Below, in pieces: positions 7,201 through 14,772 of a DNA stretch of 19,030 nucleotides. The DNA lies in contig DGRP01000020.1 in assembly GCA_002391065.1 (NCBI GenBank), forward strand, positions 1 through 19,030, written 5' to 3'. Position 1 is the first letter of the stretch; each line of letters starts with the position of its first letter. This stretch comes from Ruminococcus sp. UBA4385 (lineage in GTDB: Bacteria; Bacillota_A; Clostridia; Oscillospirales; Ruminococcaceae). The notes under the pieces were generated by a model. It made no database searches, was not told where the DNA came from, and saw only the letters and a program-made list of their open reading frames with translations. Position numbers and translations under genes: made by a program.

Positions 7201-8925
7201 TTATGCGCTCATACCCTCCAGAGGGTCTGCAATCTCTTTAGGTTTGAACCTTGTGCGTCCCTTTGCGTCGATAATGAGCATCTCATTGTCCCTGTCAAAG
7301 CTGCCGCTGCGAAGCTTTTCAGCAAGAGATGTTATTATCAGCTCGTTGATGCGGTTCATAGGTGCCCTCACTCCGAGAGGTGTATATGCTTTGTCAACAA
7401 GCTCCTTGAGAGCCTTTGGCGTAAGTCTGACCGTAATTCCTTTCTCCTTTCCTAACTGCTCTGCTTTGTCTTTGATAAGACAGCGCATATCCTTTTCCTT
7501 GATCTTGTGGAAGTTTACCGCAAGGGTTATCCTTCCTGCGATCTCCTGAAGCATTCCCTGCTCCATCATGTCATTCATGGTGAGTTTTTCAAAGAAGAGC
7601 TCATCGGGCTCATCAAGCTCATCATCGTCATCTCCGAAGATAGCACGCATTGCTGCTCCGTTTTCACGCTTGTCGTTTCTTAAGTCCTGGAATGCACCCA
7701 TGTACACAAACATCGTTTTTGCAGAATCTACAATTCCCGACAGATCCTCCTGATCTATCTTTACATACTGAGCTGAGCCCTCAACTATGGTAAGGAGATT
7801 TGCCTGTACTGCCGCGTTGAAGTTGCGTTTGTTGCTGTCTATGCTGGGCATGAACTTCTTGTCTGCTTCATCGAGGAATACTATTGCAGTTCCGATATCG
7901 GAAAAGCCCTTGCGATTCATATCAAGGCTGTCGGAAGCTATGAGAATATCCTTGAGGATTTCTTCTGCCTCCGCACCCTTGTAGCCTGCTTCGGTTATGC
8001 GGCTGAGGTCTCTCTGGATAACGGGTATGGGAACATCATGCATAGCGAAGAAGTCTCTTACAGCCCTGAAGAACTCTGTCTTGCCCATTCCGCTGGGCGC
8101 AGTGAGGATCCAGCTAGGAGGTGTGAACTTCTTTTTATATGCAGTGTTTTCGACGTACTCATAAACGAGGTAAACTGCCTTTATGAGCTCATCGTCCTGT
8201 CCTACTATACGGCTGCGGCAGTACTCATAAAGCTCATTCATGGAAAAGTCAATATGGAAAATGCAGTCTTTTTCCTGCTTTCCCTTTTTTCTGCCCGAGC
8301 AGAACACCACCTTGTGTCCCGACTCTGCAAGCAGAGTTCTTGCAAGTCCCATAGTATCTGTAGGGCAGCTCTCAAAGTATACAGGTATGTCCTTATTGTA
8401 AGAATCAAGCCTTCCGATGGCATTCTGAAGAACAGAATATGTCTGTGCGGGTGAATCGGTCTTGAAGAAGATATATGTTCTGTTCGACATACGTGACTTC
8501 CTCTCCATGACCTTTACATTAGAACCCTGAACAAGCTTTGCCTGCCTGAAAAGGTCATCGTCAGTGTTCAGGAGCTCCTCAAGAGGGCGTTCACGGGGAG
8601 TTTTATCGTAGAGCTCAACAAATATGATACCGTTACGCTTAATAGTCATTCTGTTCAGAGTTCCGTCAACATTGATGATGTTTTCAGCGTGCTCTGATGC
8701 CTGTATTTTACTATATATATTAGCGTAGTTGTTCTCATCAAGGACAAGGGCGGCAGTGCCGTCGTCCTTGTTGATGTAGGTGTATGCAAATTTCGGCTTG
8801 TTTTCCTTTGCACAGTCCTCGCAGTAATAGCCTGCGATCTCATTTCCGACTATTACTATGCTGCTGTTAAGGTTACAGCTGCAGCAAGCGCACTTATTTT
8901 CTGATAAATTGATTGAATACAACAT
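7201..8925 (-). CDS. ClpX-like AAA+ unfoldase with N-terminal zinc finger and extra domain
   Basis: I choose ATG 8923-8925 (574 aa), which has AGGAAG 7 nt upstream; a GTG at 8941-8943 overlapping the previous stop codon is the alternative. Cys14/Cys17 and Cys35/Cys38 form a ClpX-type zinc-binding domain. About 190 residues of unknown fold follow. The AAA+ module has Walker A APSGMGKT (Lys282), pore-loop segment EAGYKGAEAE (ClpX has EAGYVGEDVE), Walker B IVFLDEADK (Asp352, Glu353), arginine-finger-like IAGRI and sensor-2-like GVRAP. It is longer than ClpX (about 420 aa) because of the insert. Where ClpX has the IGF loop that docks ClpP, this protein reads AIFG followed by a strongly acidic run. 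It most likely unfolds proteins for the ClpP-like peptidase of the same operon; docking chemistry must differ. Housekeeping clpX is an unlikely identity. Confidence 0.85.
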   Translation of the reverse strand: MLYSINLSENKCACCSCNLNSSIVIVGNEIAGYYCEDCAKENKPKFAYTYINKDDGTAALVLDENNYANIYSKIQASEHAENIINVDGTLNRMTIKRNGIIFVELYDKTPRERPLEELLNTDDDLFRQAKLVQGSNVKVMERKSRMSNRTYIFFKTDSPAQTYSVLQNAIGRLDSYNKDIPVYFESCPTDTMGLARTLLAESGHKVVFCSGRKKGKQEKDCIFHIDFSMNELYEYCRSRIVGQDDELIKAVYLVYEYVENTAYKKKFTPPSWILTAPSGMGKTEFFRAVRDFFAMHDVPIPVIQRDLSRITEAGYKGAEAEEILKDILIASDSLDMNRKGFSDIGTAIVFLDEADKKFMPSIDSNKRNFNAAVQANLLTIVEGSAQYVKIDQEDLSGIVDSAKTMFVYMGAFQDLRNDKRENGAAMRAIFGDDDDELDEPDELFFEKLTMNDMMEQGMLQEIAGRITLAVNFHKIKEKDMRCLIKDKAEQLGKEKGITVRLTPKALKELVDKAYTPLGVRAPMNRINELIITSLAEKLRSGSFDRDNEMLIIDAKGRTRFKPKEIADPLEGMSA

Positions 8926-8939
8926 AATTATACTTCCTT

Positions 8940-10253
8940 TCACTTTTCAATGTTATGATTTACCGGTTTTCTTGTCTTGCATTCAGGGGAATGTGCTCCC
9001 AGATCGTAGCTGTCAAGGAGCAGTGTATCTGCAAACCTTGCTATGCCCCCCTGACGGACATAGAGGTGTCTGAGCATAGGCATTGAGAGTATCTTCTCAA
9101 CAGGCTTGTTAGCCAGCAGAGAGAAGTATCTCGCTGTGTTATAGTCACAGCCGCCCATGTAGATTTTTGTCGCACAGTTTGCAAGTATCGTATTTGAGCC
9201 TGCGCCGTAGCCCTGTTCAAGCTGAGAAAGCGTCTGCAATGCAAACTGTACGGAAATACCTCTTGAACGTATATTTGAGATCATGTTCTCAAAGCCCTGT
9301 ATTTTTACATTTGTGCCGAAGTCATCAAGAATGAAGCGCACAGGCACAGGCAGATGCTTGTCCTCAAGGCTGTCAGCATAACGGCAGAGGGTGTCCATAA
9401 GCTGGGTGTAGAAGATGTTTACAGCAGGGTCTTTTGAACGGTCTGTATCGGAGACCTTGATGAAAAGCGCAGTCTTCCTGTCAGCAATTGACTTGAGGTC
9501 GATATCGCTGTAGCTGCTCATTTCACGCATTTCGTCAGTGTCGAAGCACTGCAGTGCAAGAGCTGCTCTTACAATGGCTGTGCTGAGCAGATACCCCGGG
9601 ATCTTAATAAGCTTATTGAACTGCTCGCAAGCCCAGCTTGATTTCCCTGTTCTCTTTTCGTATAGCTCCTTGTGCCTGTTGAATATCCTCTCTGCGTTGC
9701 CGGTTTCGCCCTTTTCAAACGCTTCGGGCTTGAACATACCTATAAGCTTAGTAAGCCCCTCAATGTTCGCAGTGAATCCCTTTCCGCCCTCTTTGAGATA
9801 CCCGATACAGCACTCCAGCAGGAGCTGTTCGGCTTCAAGCTGGATATTGTCATTGACATTGTCACGGTTTATACCGTTGTATACAACGATATGCGCTGCT
9901 TTCTGATAATCATTCGGTGTTTTTGCCGAATCAATTAAGTTATAGTGTATACCTCTGAAACCCACTGTATCGTATAGCATAACATCATAGTTTTCTTCTT
10001 CAAGCGTGGCAGCGCATAACTCATAAAGTGTGCCCTTAGGGTCAGAGATGACCATACTGCCTCCGCCGCCGCCCGAGAACACAGTCTGGGCGAGGTTGCC
10101 GAAGGTCTTTCCTGTGCCTGAGCCGCCTATTAGAACGGTGTTGCTGTTTTGTCTGCCCTCCCTGCCGAAGTTCTCCGTGAGAGTGCCGTCAGGGTTGATG
10201 AATGCGCCTGTCTGTCTTGCAGTAAGTATGCTTTTGCTAAGTTCGTTATTCAT
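8940..10253 (-). CDS. VirD4/TraG-like ATPase without membrane segments
   Basis: The start is taken at ATG 10251-10253 (437 aa), with GAGGAGG 6 nt upstream, giving an 8-nt overlap with the ClpP-like gene; the longer frame from 10283 lacks such a site. Features of type IV coupling proteins: Walker A GGSGTGKT (43-50), VISDPKG (68-74), Walker B RFILDDFG (Asp310, Asp311) and the segment SNIRSRGISVQFALQTLSQL followed by ANCATKIYMGG and TARYFS. Canonical members have Asp-Glu in Walker B; here it is Asp-Asp. The N-terminal transmembrane helices of VirD4 are missing, and no relaxase, VirB4 or channel genes are nearby, so a conjugation role is unlikely. The soluble ring ATPase may move DNA or protein to the neighbouring ClpX/ClpP-like pair. 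The family is clear; the function is unknown. Confidence 0.85.
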   Translation of the reverse strand: MNNELSKSILTARQTGAFINPDGTLTENFGREGRQNSNTVLIGGSGTGKTFGNLAQTVFSGGGGGSMVISDPKGTLYELCAATLEEENYDVMLYDTVGFRGIHYNLIDSAKTPNDYQKAAHIVVYNGINRDNVNDNIQLEAEQLLLECCIGYLKEGGKGFTANIEGLTKLIGMFKPEAFEKGETGNAERIFNRHKELYEKRTGKSSWACEQFNKLIKIPGYLLSTAIVRAALALQCFDTDEMREMSSYSDIDLKSIADRKTALFIKVSDTDRSKDPAVNIFYTQLMDTLCRYADSLEDKHLPVPVRFILDDFGTNVKIQGFENMISNIRSRGISVQFALQTLSQLEQGYGAGSNTILANCATKIYMGGCDYNTARYFSLLANKPVEKILSMPMLRHLYVRQGGIARFADTLLLDSYDLGAHSPECKTRKPVNHNIEK

Positions 10254-10911
10254 ATTGATCCTCCTCATTTGTGATGTCCTCAAAGCCTGTTGCTATCGCA
10301 TCGCAGAGACCGAATTCGATAGCCTCCTCAGCATTGAAGAAATTGTCGTAAGCTGTTTTCTCGTTGATCTCCTCGACAGATCTGCCTGTGAACTCAGCCA
10401 GCAGACCGTTGAGTGTTTTTTTAGTTTCGATGATAGATTCCGCAGTTCTCTGGATAGATGTTGCCGAACCTCCCACTCCGCCTGCGATAAGGGGCTCGTG
10501 AATCATCACCTTTGAGTGTTCAAGTATGAACCTGTGACCCTTTTCTCCTCCTGCGAGAAGCACTGCCGCCATTGAAGCCGCAAGACCCACACAGTAAATA
10601 TCAATACCGTAACGGTAATGCTTCATAGCATCAAGTATTGCCAGACCTGCATTGACCTCGCCTCCGGGGCTGTCGATAAAAAATCTGAGCTTTTTCTTTT
10701 CCCTTGCGGCAATCCTCATAAGTATTATAACGAGACTTGCCACATCGCTGTCAATGGGAGTTGTTATCCAGACATCTCCGTTTTCAAAGCTGATCGCTGA
10801 TATGTGAACAGGTGACGAGCCGCTTGCACTGTCGTGCATCACATAGGTCGGAAGAAGGGGGTGTCTTACAGAGCTTCCGTCTCCGCAGAAAATTTTGTTG
10901 TTATTTGTCAT
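10246..10911 (-). CDS. ClpP-like serine peptidase
   Basis: This 221-aa protein has a complete ClpP-type triad: Ser113 in GLAASMAAV, His138 in MIHEPL (25 residues apart, as in ClpP) and Asp189 in TAYDNFF. IDSPGGEVNAGLAI (79-92) is the usual oxyanion/handle region. Compared with ClpP there are about 40 extra N-terminal residues and a two-residue insertion after the catalytic His (IAGGVGG). It should form a cytoplasmic barrel peptidase. AGGAGGT lies 7 nt before the start. It is the first gene of a three-gene operon with 8-nt overlap to the VirD4-like gene. It is too divergent, and in the wrong company, to be the housekeeping clpP; related ClpP-like proteins also occur as phage head-maturation proteases, but no phage genes are present. 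Confidence 0.9.
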   Translation of the reverse strand: MTNNNKIFCGDGSSVRHPLLPTYVMHDSASGSSPVHISAISFENGDVWITTPIDSDVASLVIILMRIAAREKKKLRFFIDSPGGEVNAGLAILDAMKHYRYGIDIYCVGLAASMAAVLLAGGEKGHRFILEHSKVMIHEPLIAGGVGGSATSIQRTAESIIETKKTLNGLLAEFTGRSVEEINEKTAYDNFFNAEEAIEFGLCDAIATGFEDITNEEDQYE

Positions 10912-10987
10912 AGTGATTACCTCCTGTGGTATCGTGTTGTTTTTCTTCTGTGACTATAGTCTAGCATAAAATTTCAGCCCTGCCTAA

Positions 10988-11003
10988 CCCCAAGTATGGG
11001 GAA
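10988..11003. promoter_or_regulatory. Inverted repeat CCCC-N6-GGGG upstream of the ClpP-like operon
   Basis: CCCCAAGTATGGGG lies about 80 bp upstream of the ClpP-like start codon. On the minus strand possible -10 hexamers (TATGCT, TATAGT) follow 30-40 bp later but without a good -35, which fits activator-dependent transcription. This is speculative. Confidence 0.3.
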
Positions 11004-11016
11004 ATGACAAAAAAGT

Positions 11017-11050
11017 CCCCCAAAACCACGAAAATACGCGGTTTTGGGGG
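11017..11050 (-). terminator. Intrinsic terminator of the 436-aa gene
   Basis: CCCCCAAAACC pairs with GGTTTTGGGGG (11017-11027 with 11040-11050), 5 nt after the stop codon. On the minus strand the stem is followed by ACTTTTTTG. It separates this gene from the ClpP-like operon. Confidence 0.88.
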
Positions 11051-11055
11051 TATCA

Positions 11056-12366
11056 TCAGTAAAAATTATAATTCTCACGGAAGCCTTTAAAATCATGCTC
11101 CATATCATCTATCATATCTTTAATATCACTCAGCCTGACCGTATTGAGCAGAGTGGGGTGGTATATATTTCTGAGTGATTTTATACATTCCTCGATATTG
11201 ACTTCTCTTGTACCGAAGGGGTATATCTTTCCGATATCCATAGAAGATATAAAAATCTTTCTGTCTCTCTCATCAAGGTTCATAGCTACCGCTAAGCTGA
11301 TAAGCATATCACGGGAGCAGGACCTCGGCTTTTTGCCTCTGAGATCAATGGGGAGCTTATTTCTTCTGTATGCAGCCAGCTCTTCCAGTATGCCGAGATA
11401 GTTTTTTTTGCCGTATCTCTTCTCATATTCTTCGGGCTGTTCTGTGTGCAGCCTTTCCATTTCTTCTGTCCATTTATTATAATAATAATCAATTATAGTC
11501 AGTCCGAAATCCTCCGCACTTTTATCGGGGTTTTCTTCGATATACTTAGTATACCTCTGCATAAGCTCTTCCTGAATGCTTTTAGCTTCTCTCTGTTTGT
11601 TTATAAAGTCGGGGAAACGCTTGGTGATCCTTGCAAAGTTTGTTATTTCGTACAGGAAATGAACCTTTCCGGCTTCCCATGTTCTGAGGAGCTTTTCAAT
11701 ATCTCCTTCAAACTTTATCAGCCATTCAAGATCGGTTCTCAGCTTATCCACAAGATTCGTATATAATTTGCCCGCTTTTTGAAACACATAGAGATCATGG
11801 TTTATAAACGGTGTATCCGATGTGATTTCTTTAAGATCAAGATAGATGTAGATGTTCCTTATACAGCTTTTACGCTTGCTGCGCTCTGTCAGGTCAAGGA
11901 GGAGCTCCTTCATCACAAAAAACTTCACCGCCAAAGGAAGCTTGGTGGTTTCATCGGGAAAAAGGAGAATGTCTATGCTTTCGTGACCCTCTGCCTCGGC
12001 AAAGTCAATGAGCTTTTTGCAGCAGTCCTGCAGGAGCAGTATCTCCTGATCGTAGCCGATGCCGACCATTTTCGGCATTATCATAAAGGCATAGCTTCTG
12101 TTTTTTCCAAGGTCGTCCTCCCTGTCAAAGGTGTAGATGTCACCGTAGTTTGCCTTTTTATATGCATCGCTTTGCATAACGGAGTTGTATTCTTTTTCGT
12201 CATTACCGCATATAGAGATAAAGCTGTTTCTCAGATAGTCTGAGACAGGCTCGTCATAGCTGCCTGTAAACAATGCTGTCAAGGAGCCCATACTCTTTCG
12301 CAGAGGTTCCTTGGCCTCTGTATGTACTTCCAGTATAGAATGAATTATCTCTGATTCTTTTTTCAT
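11056..12366 (-). CDS. Unknown 436-aa protein; possible degenerate macro domain and XRE-associated-like C-terminus
   Basis: I do not recognise this as a named family. Roughly residues 70-175 run GDIYTFD, then SYAFMIMPKM, then LLLQDCCKKLIDFAEAEGHE, SIDILLFPDE and a strand near IRNIYIYLD. This order (GDA..T, a strand, a helix ending A...G..SI..P, then a final strand) resembles the second half of a macro (ADP-ribose-binding) domain, although the Gly-rich ligand loop is not seen. A charged middle region with likely coiled-coil helices follows. Near the C-terminus SRDMLISLAVAMNLDERDRK and IYPFGTRE resemble the RD.LI.L..AL.L...E...L....G..PLYP..R helical unit often fused to XRE-type regulators in Firmicutes. 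No signal peptide or membrane segment. AGGTGAG precedes the start. It has its own promoter and terminator. Confidence 0.8.
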   Translation of the reverse strand: MKKESEIIHSILEVHTEAKEPLRKSMGSLTALFTGSYDEPVSDYLRNSFISICGNDEKEYNSVMQSDAYKKANYGDIYTFDREDDLGKNRSYAFMIMPKMVGIGYDQEILLLQDCCKKLIDFAEAEGHESIDILLFPDETTKLPLAVKFFVMKELLLDLTERSKRKSCIRNIYIYLDLKEITSDTPFINHDLYVFQKAGKLYTNLVDKLRTDLEWLIKFEGDIEKLLRTWEAGKVHFLYEITNFARITKRFPDFINKQREAKSIQEELMQRYTKYIEENPDKSAEDFGLTIIDYYYNKWTEEMERLHTEQPEEYEKRYGKKNYLGILEELAAYRRNKLPIDLRGKKPRSCSRDMLISLAVAMNLDERDRKIFISSMDIGKIYPFGTREVNIEECIKSLRNIYHPTLLNTVRLSDIKDMIDDMEHDFKGFRENYNFY

Positions 12367-12389
12367 TTGCTCACCTGCTTTCTGCTTTT

Positions 12390-12418
12390 ATTATATAGTA
12401 TCGGAGAGGCTTTTTCAA
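12390..12418 (-). promoter_or_regulatory. Promoter of the 436-aa gene
   Basis: On the minus strand TTGAAA (12413-12418), a 17-bp spacer and TATAAT (12390-12395), with about 20 nt from the predicted start site to the ATG. Confidence 0.85.
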
Positions 12419-12449
12419 GTAATTTTTTCTGCACACACGGGTTTATCTA

Positions 12450-12478
12450 TTGCAATTTGGAGCATTCTGTGTTATAAT
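12450..12478 (+). promoter_or_regulatory. Promoter of the secreted lipase-like gene
   Basis: TTGCAA (12450-12455), a 17-bp spacer and TATAAT (12473-12478) precede an AAGGAGG site and ATG 12510. It is divergent from the promoter at 12390-12418, with only 31 bp between the two -35 boxes. Confidence 0.85.
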
Positions 12479-12509
12479 AATTGTTAATAAACCACAAAGG
12501 AGGTAATTT

Positions 12510-14762
12510 ATGAAACAAATTAAACTTTTAACAAAAGCTGCGGCATTAGTGCTCAGTGCAGGAGTGCTGATATCAGCCCTGCCGATGAGTGCCATAGCTG
12601 ATGAGATCGAGCCCGTCAAGGCTGTAACAGGTACCTTCACCTATGTAACAGCGGGCAGCGAGAACGCCCTCGGAGAGAAGTATGAGAAGACCGAAAAATT
12701 CTATTACAGTGATGACTTTTTCTCTGAGCCGTCATCTGTTATGAATGAGCATCTGAGGACTATGTCTGCCGCCCTTGCCTTAACGGCATTCGGTTCTCTC
12801 GGTGAGGACAATTCTGCAAATATATCAGATCTGTTTATGAAAATGCAGTATGACCCGAAGGTTGATGCTCAGGACGTTGAAGGCGAACCCACAAAGGACA
12901 CTATAGGCTCATATATTTCCTACACTGCTACTGTTGATGATGAGAATATCGTCGCAGTTGCGCTGAGAGGAAGCCGCTATGGTGCAGAATGGGCAAACAC
13001 CCTTCTCTCGGGCGCCGAGGGGGATATACAGGGTCTTTCCGAGGCAGCTCTGAAGGTAGCTGACCGTATAAAGGCTTTCTGTGAGAGCCATGAGATCACA
13101 GCCGACAAGATATGGATAACAGGCTACAGCCGTTCGGGTGCAGTTGCTGACCTTACAGGCAAGTACATAAACGAGCACCTTGATGAGTTCGGCATAACGG
13201 CCGACGACCTTTATGTGTACACCTTTGAGGCACCCCGTGCAAGTGCTGAGAATACACAGTATGCAAATATTCACGATGTTATAAATCCGAATGATATTAT
13301 ACCTATGGTATATCCCGAGCAGTGGGGCATTTACCATGCAGGCGTTGAGGAGTACCTCAGCTGTGAGGATAAAACAGTACAGCCCATGCAGATAGATGCC
13401 GCAAGTCTTTCAAGCGGAAAGATCGGCTTCCTTCCGATAGAGACACGCACAGAGCCTGAATCTATGAAGGACTTTGAGAAGAGCTTCATTGATTTTCTTA
13501 CTCAGAGCATAGACAGAGCAGGCTACAGCAAGAACAGCGAGGCAATCGGAAATATAGTTGCAATGTTTGTCGGAATGAGCAAGGAGCAGATGTCTGCACT
13601 GGGTGCGTTTGCAAAGAGTGCGTTCAGCAATATCGGGCTTATGGACCTTGCAATGAATGTTCTGCCTGTTATTGCGGGCGACCCGACCTCGGCTGATTAT
13701 CCTGCAGCTGTTGATAATCTTGCACAGTTCGTGATAAGCAAGTTTGATGCCGCAGACCACAGTGCCTGCCTGACCGATGAGCAGTACGCAGGATTAAAGG
13801 CAGCTCTGCCTGATCTTCTGCAGCTTGCGGCTCCCGTTATTTCAAGAGATGCCACAGCAAAGCATGGCGGTGAAGTGCTTGAAATGATATCCACCTTTGC
13901 AGGAAACGCCCGGAACATTATCAGGGAGCATATTCCTGAAAACGTTCTTGAAATGGTAAAGGCCGAGGACTCATACTACACCGACAATGTACAGGTAGAG
14001 AGAGGTAATGCGTTCTATTTCGGAACAGTCAGCGCAGAGGATAAGGCTGACGATGACAAGCTCAGAGAAATAGGCTTTGATGACACCGATATAGAGTTCC
14101 TTAAAAACGGCTATGATGTTTACTATTCGGTATTCGGCCGTACTATCTCAAAAGACGACCCCGATGATGACGCTTATTCCGAACAGGTACAGGCAGCGCT
14201 TGATGAGTACTGCAACGGTAAGAACATCGACATAAACCATGAGTTTTCCGTACTGGGAGAGTCATGGGCAGTAAGAAACAGGGGCTATGAGCCTATTGAG
14301 GCTGTTGACATCGAGAACATTGTGGTCGAATATATGGCAGGCGCTTATGATGTTGACGCATCGCTGTATAAAGACCTTCTCGAGAAAGGCACCTTCCATT
14401 ACCTGTATTTTGATCCCGAAACGAACGCCTTCAAGGAAAGCACGATCACAGATATGAGGATAGAATTCCCCGACAGTGATACTGTAGAGCTGTATTTCAA
14501 TGCGCAGTTCTATAAAGCAGGAGTTTACGCTCTGCTTTATGAGCCTGATGAGGTCGTAGTACCTGCTGACGAGAGCAGCGAGCCTGTCAAGGAGGAGAGC
14601 TCCAAGGCAGATGAAAGCTCCAAAGCGGCTGAAAGCAGCACTGCTGCAAAGGCAGTAAGCGAGCAGAGTGCAGCAAACCCCGGAACAGGTGCTCCTGTAG
14701 TAATGAGCGTTGTTGTTCTTGCCGCTGCGGCTGCAGTCATCACAAAGAAAAAGAGTAAGTAA
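12510..14762 (+). CDS. Secreted class-3-lipase-like protein with sortase-type C-terminal anchor
   Basis: This 750-aa protein has a Sec signal peptide (KQIK, then a hydrophobic stretch, cleavage probably after SAIA at residue 30). The body resembles class 3 lipases: VALRGSRYGAEW, nucleophile elbow GYSRSG with Ser207 (usual form GHSLGG), FEAPRAS, Asp262 in NPNDIIPMVYP and His276 in YHAGV, together a plausible triad. About 400 further residues are not recognised. A Ser/Ala/Glu/Lys-rich stalk (about 690-722) leads to NPGTG (723-727), a hydrophobic helix and a KKKSK tail, the layout of a cell-wall sorting signal with a variant of LPXTG. It therefore probably hydrolyses esters at the cell surface. 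An AAGGAGG site supports the start. Confidence 0.85.
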   Translation: MKQIKLLTKAAALVLSAGVLISALPMSAIADEIEPVKAVTGTFTYVTAGSENALGEKYEKTEKFYYSDDFFSEPSSVMNEHLRTMSAALALTAFGSLGEDNSANISDLFMKMQYDPKVDAQDVEGEPTKDTIGSYISYTATVDDENIVAVALRGSRYGAEWANTLLSGAEGDIQGLSEAALKVADRIKAFCESHEITADKIWITGYSRSGAVADLTGKYINEHLDEFGITADDLYVYTFEAPRASAENTQYANIHDVINPNDIIPMVYPEQWGIYHAGVEEYLSCEDKTVQPMQIDAASLSSGKIGFLPIETRTEPESMKDFEKSFIDFLTQSIDRAGYSKNSEAIGNIVAMFVGMSKEQMSALGAFAKSAFSNIGLMDLAMNVLPVIAGDPTSADYPAAVDNLAQFVISKFDAADHSACLTDEQYAGLKAALPDLLQLAAPVISRDATAKHGGEVLEMISTFAGNARNIIREHIPENVLEMVKAEDSYYTDNVQVERGNAFYFGTVSAEDKADDDKLREIGFDDTDIEFLKNGYDVYYSVFGRTISKDDPDDDAYSEQVQAALDEYCNGKNIDINHEFSVLGESWAVRNRGYEPIEAVDIENIVVEYMAGAYDVDASLYKDLLEKGTFHYLYFDPETNAFKESTITDMRIEFPDSDTVELYFNAQFYKAGVYALLYEPDEVVVPADESSEPVKEESSKADESSKAAESSTAAKAVSEQSAANPGTGAPVVMSVVVLAAAAAVITKKKSK

Positions 14763-14772
14763 TTCAGCTTAG

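Noticed and set aside
8038..8454. Long plus-strand open frame inside the ClpX-like gene
   Set aside because: It is antisense to conserved AAA+ coding sequence and has no recognisable domain.
7201..10911. Remnant of a conjugative element or prophage (VirD4-like and ClpP-like genes occur in those)
   Set aside because: No relaxase, VirB4, integrase, terminase, portal or capsid gene is in the window; composition matches the host-like side and gene coupling looks maintained.
11779..12243. Plus-strand open frame of 154 codons opposite the 436-aa gene
   Set aside because: No ribosome site or domain; the minus-strand frame has promoter, ribosome site and terminator.
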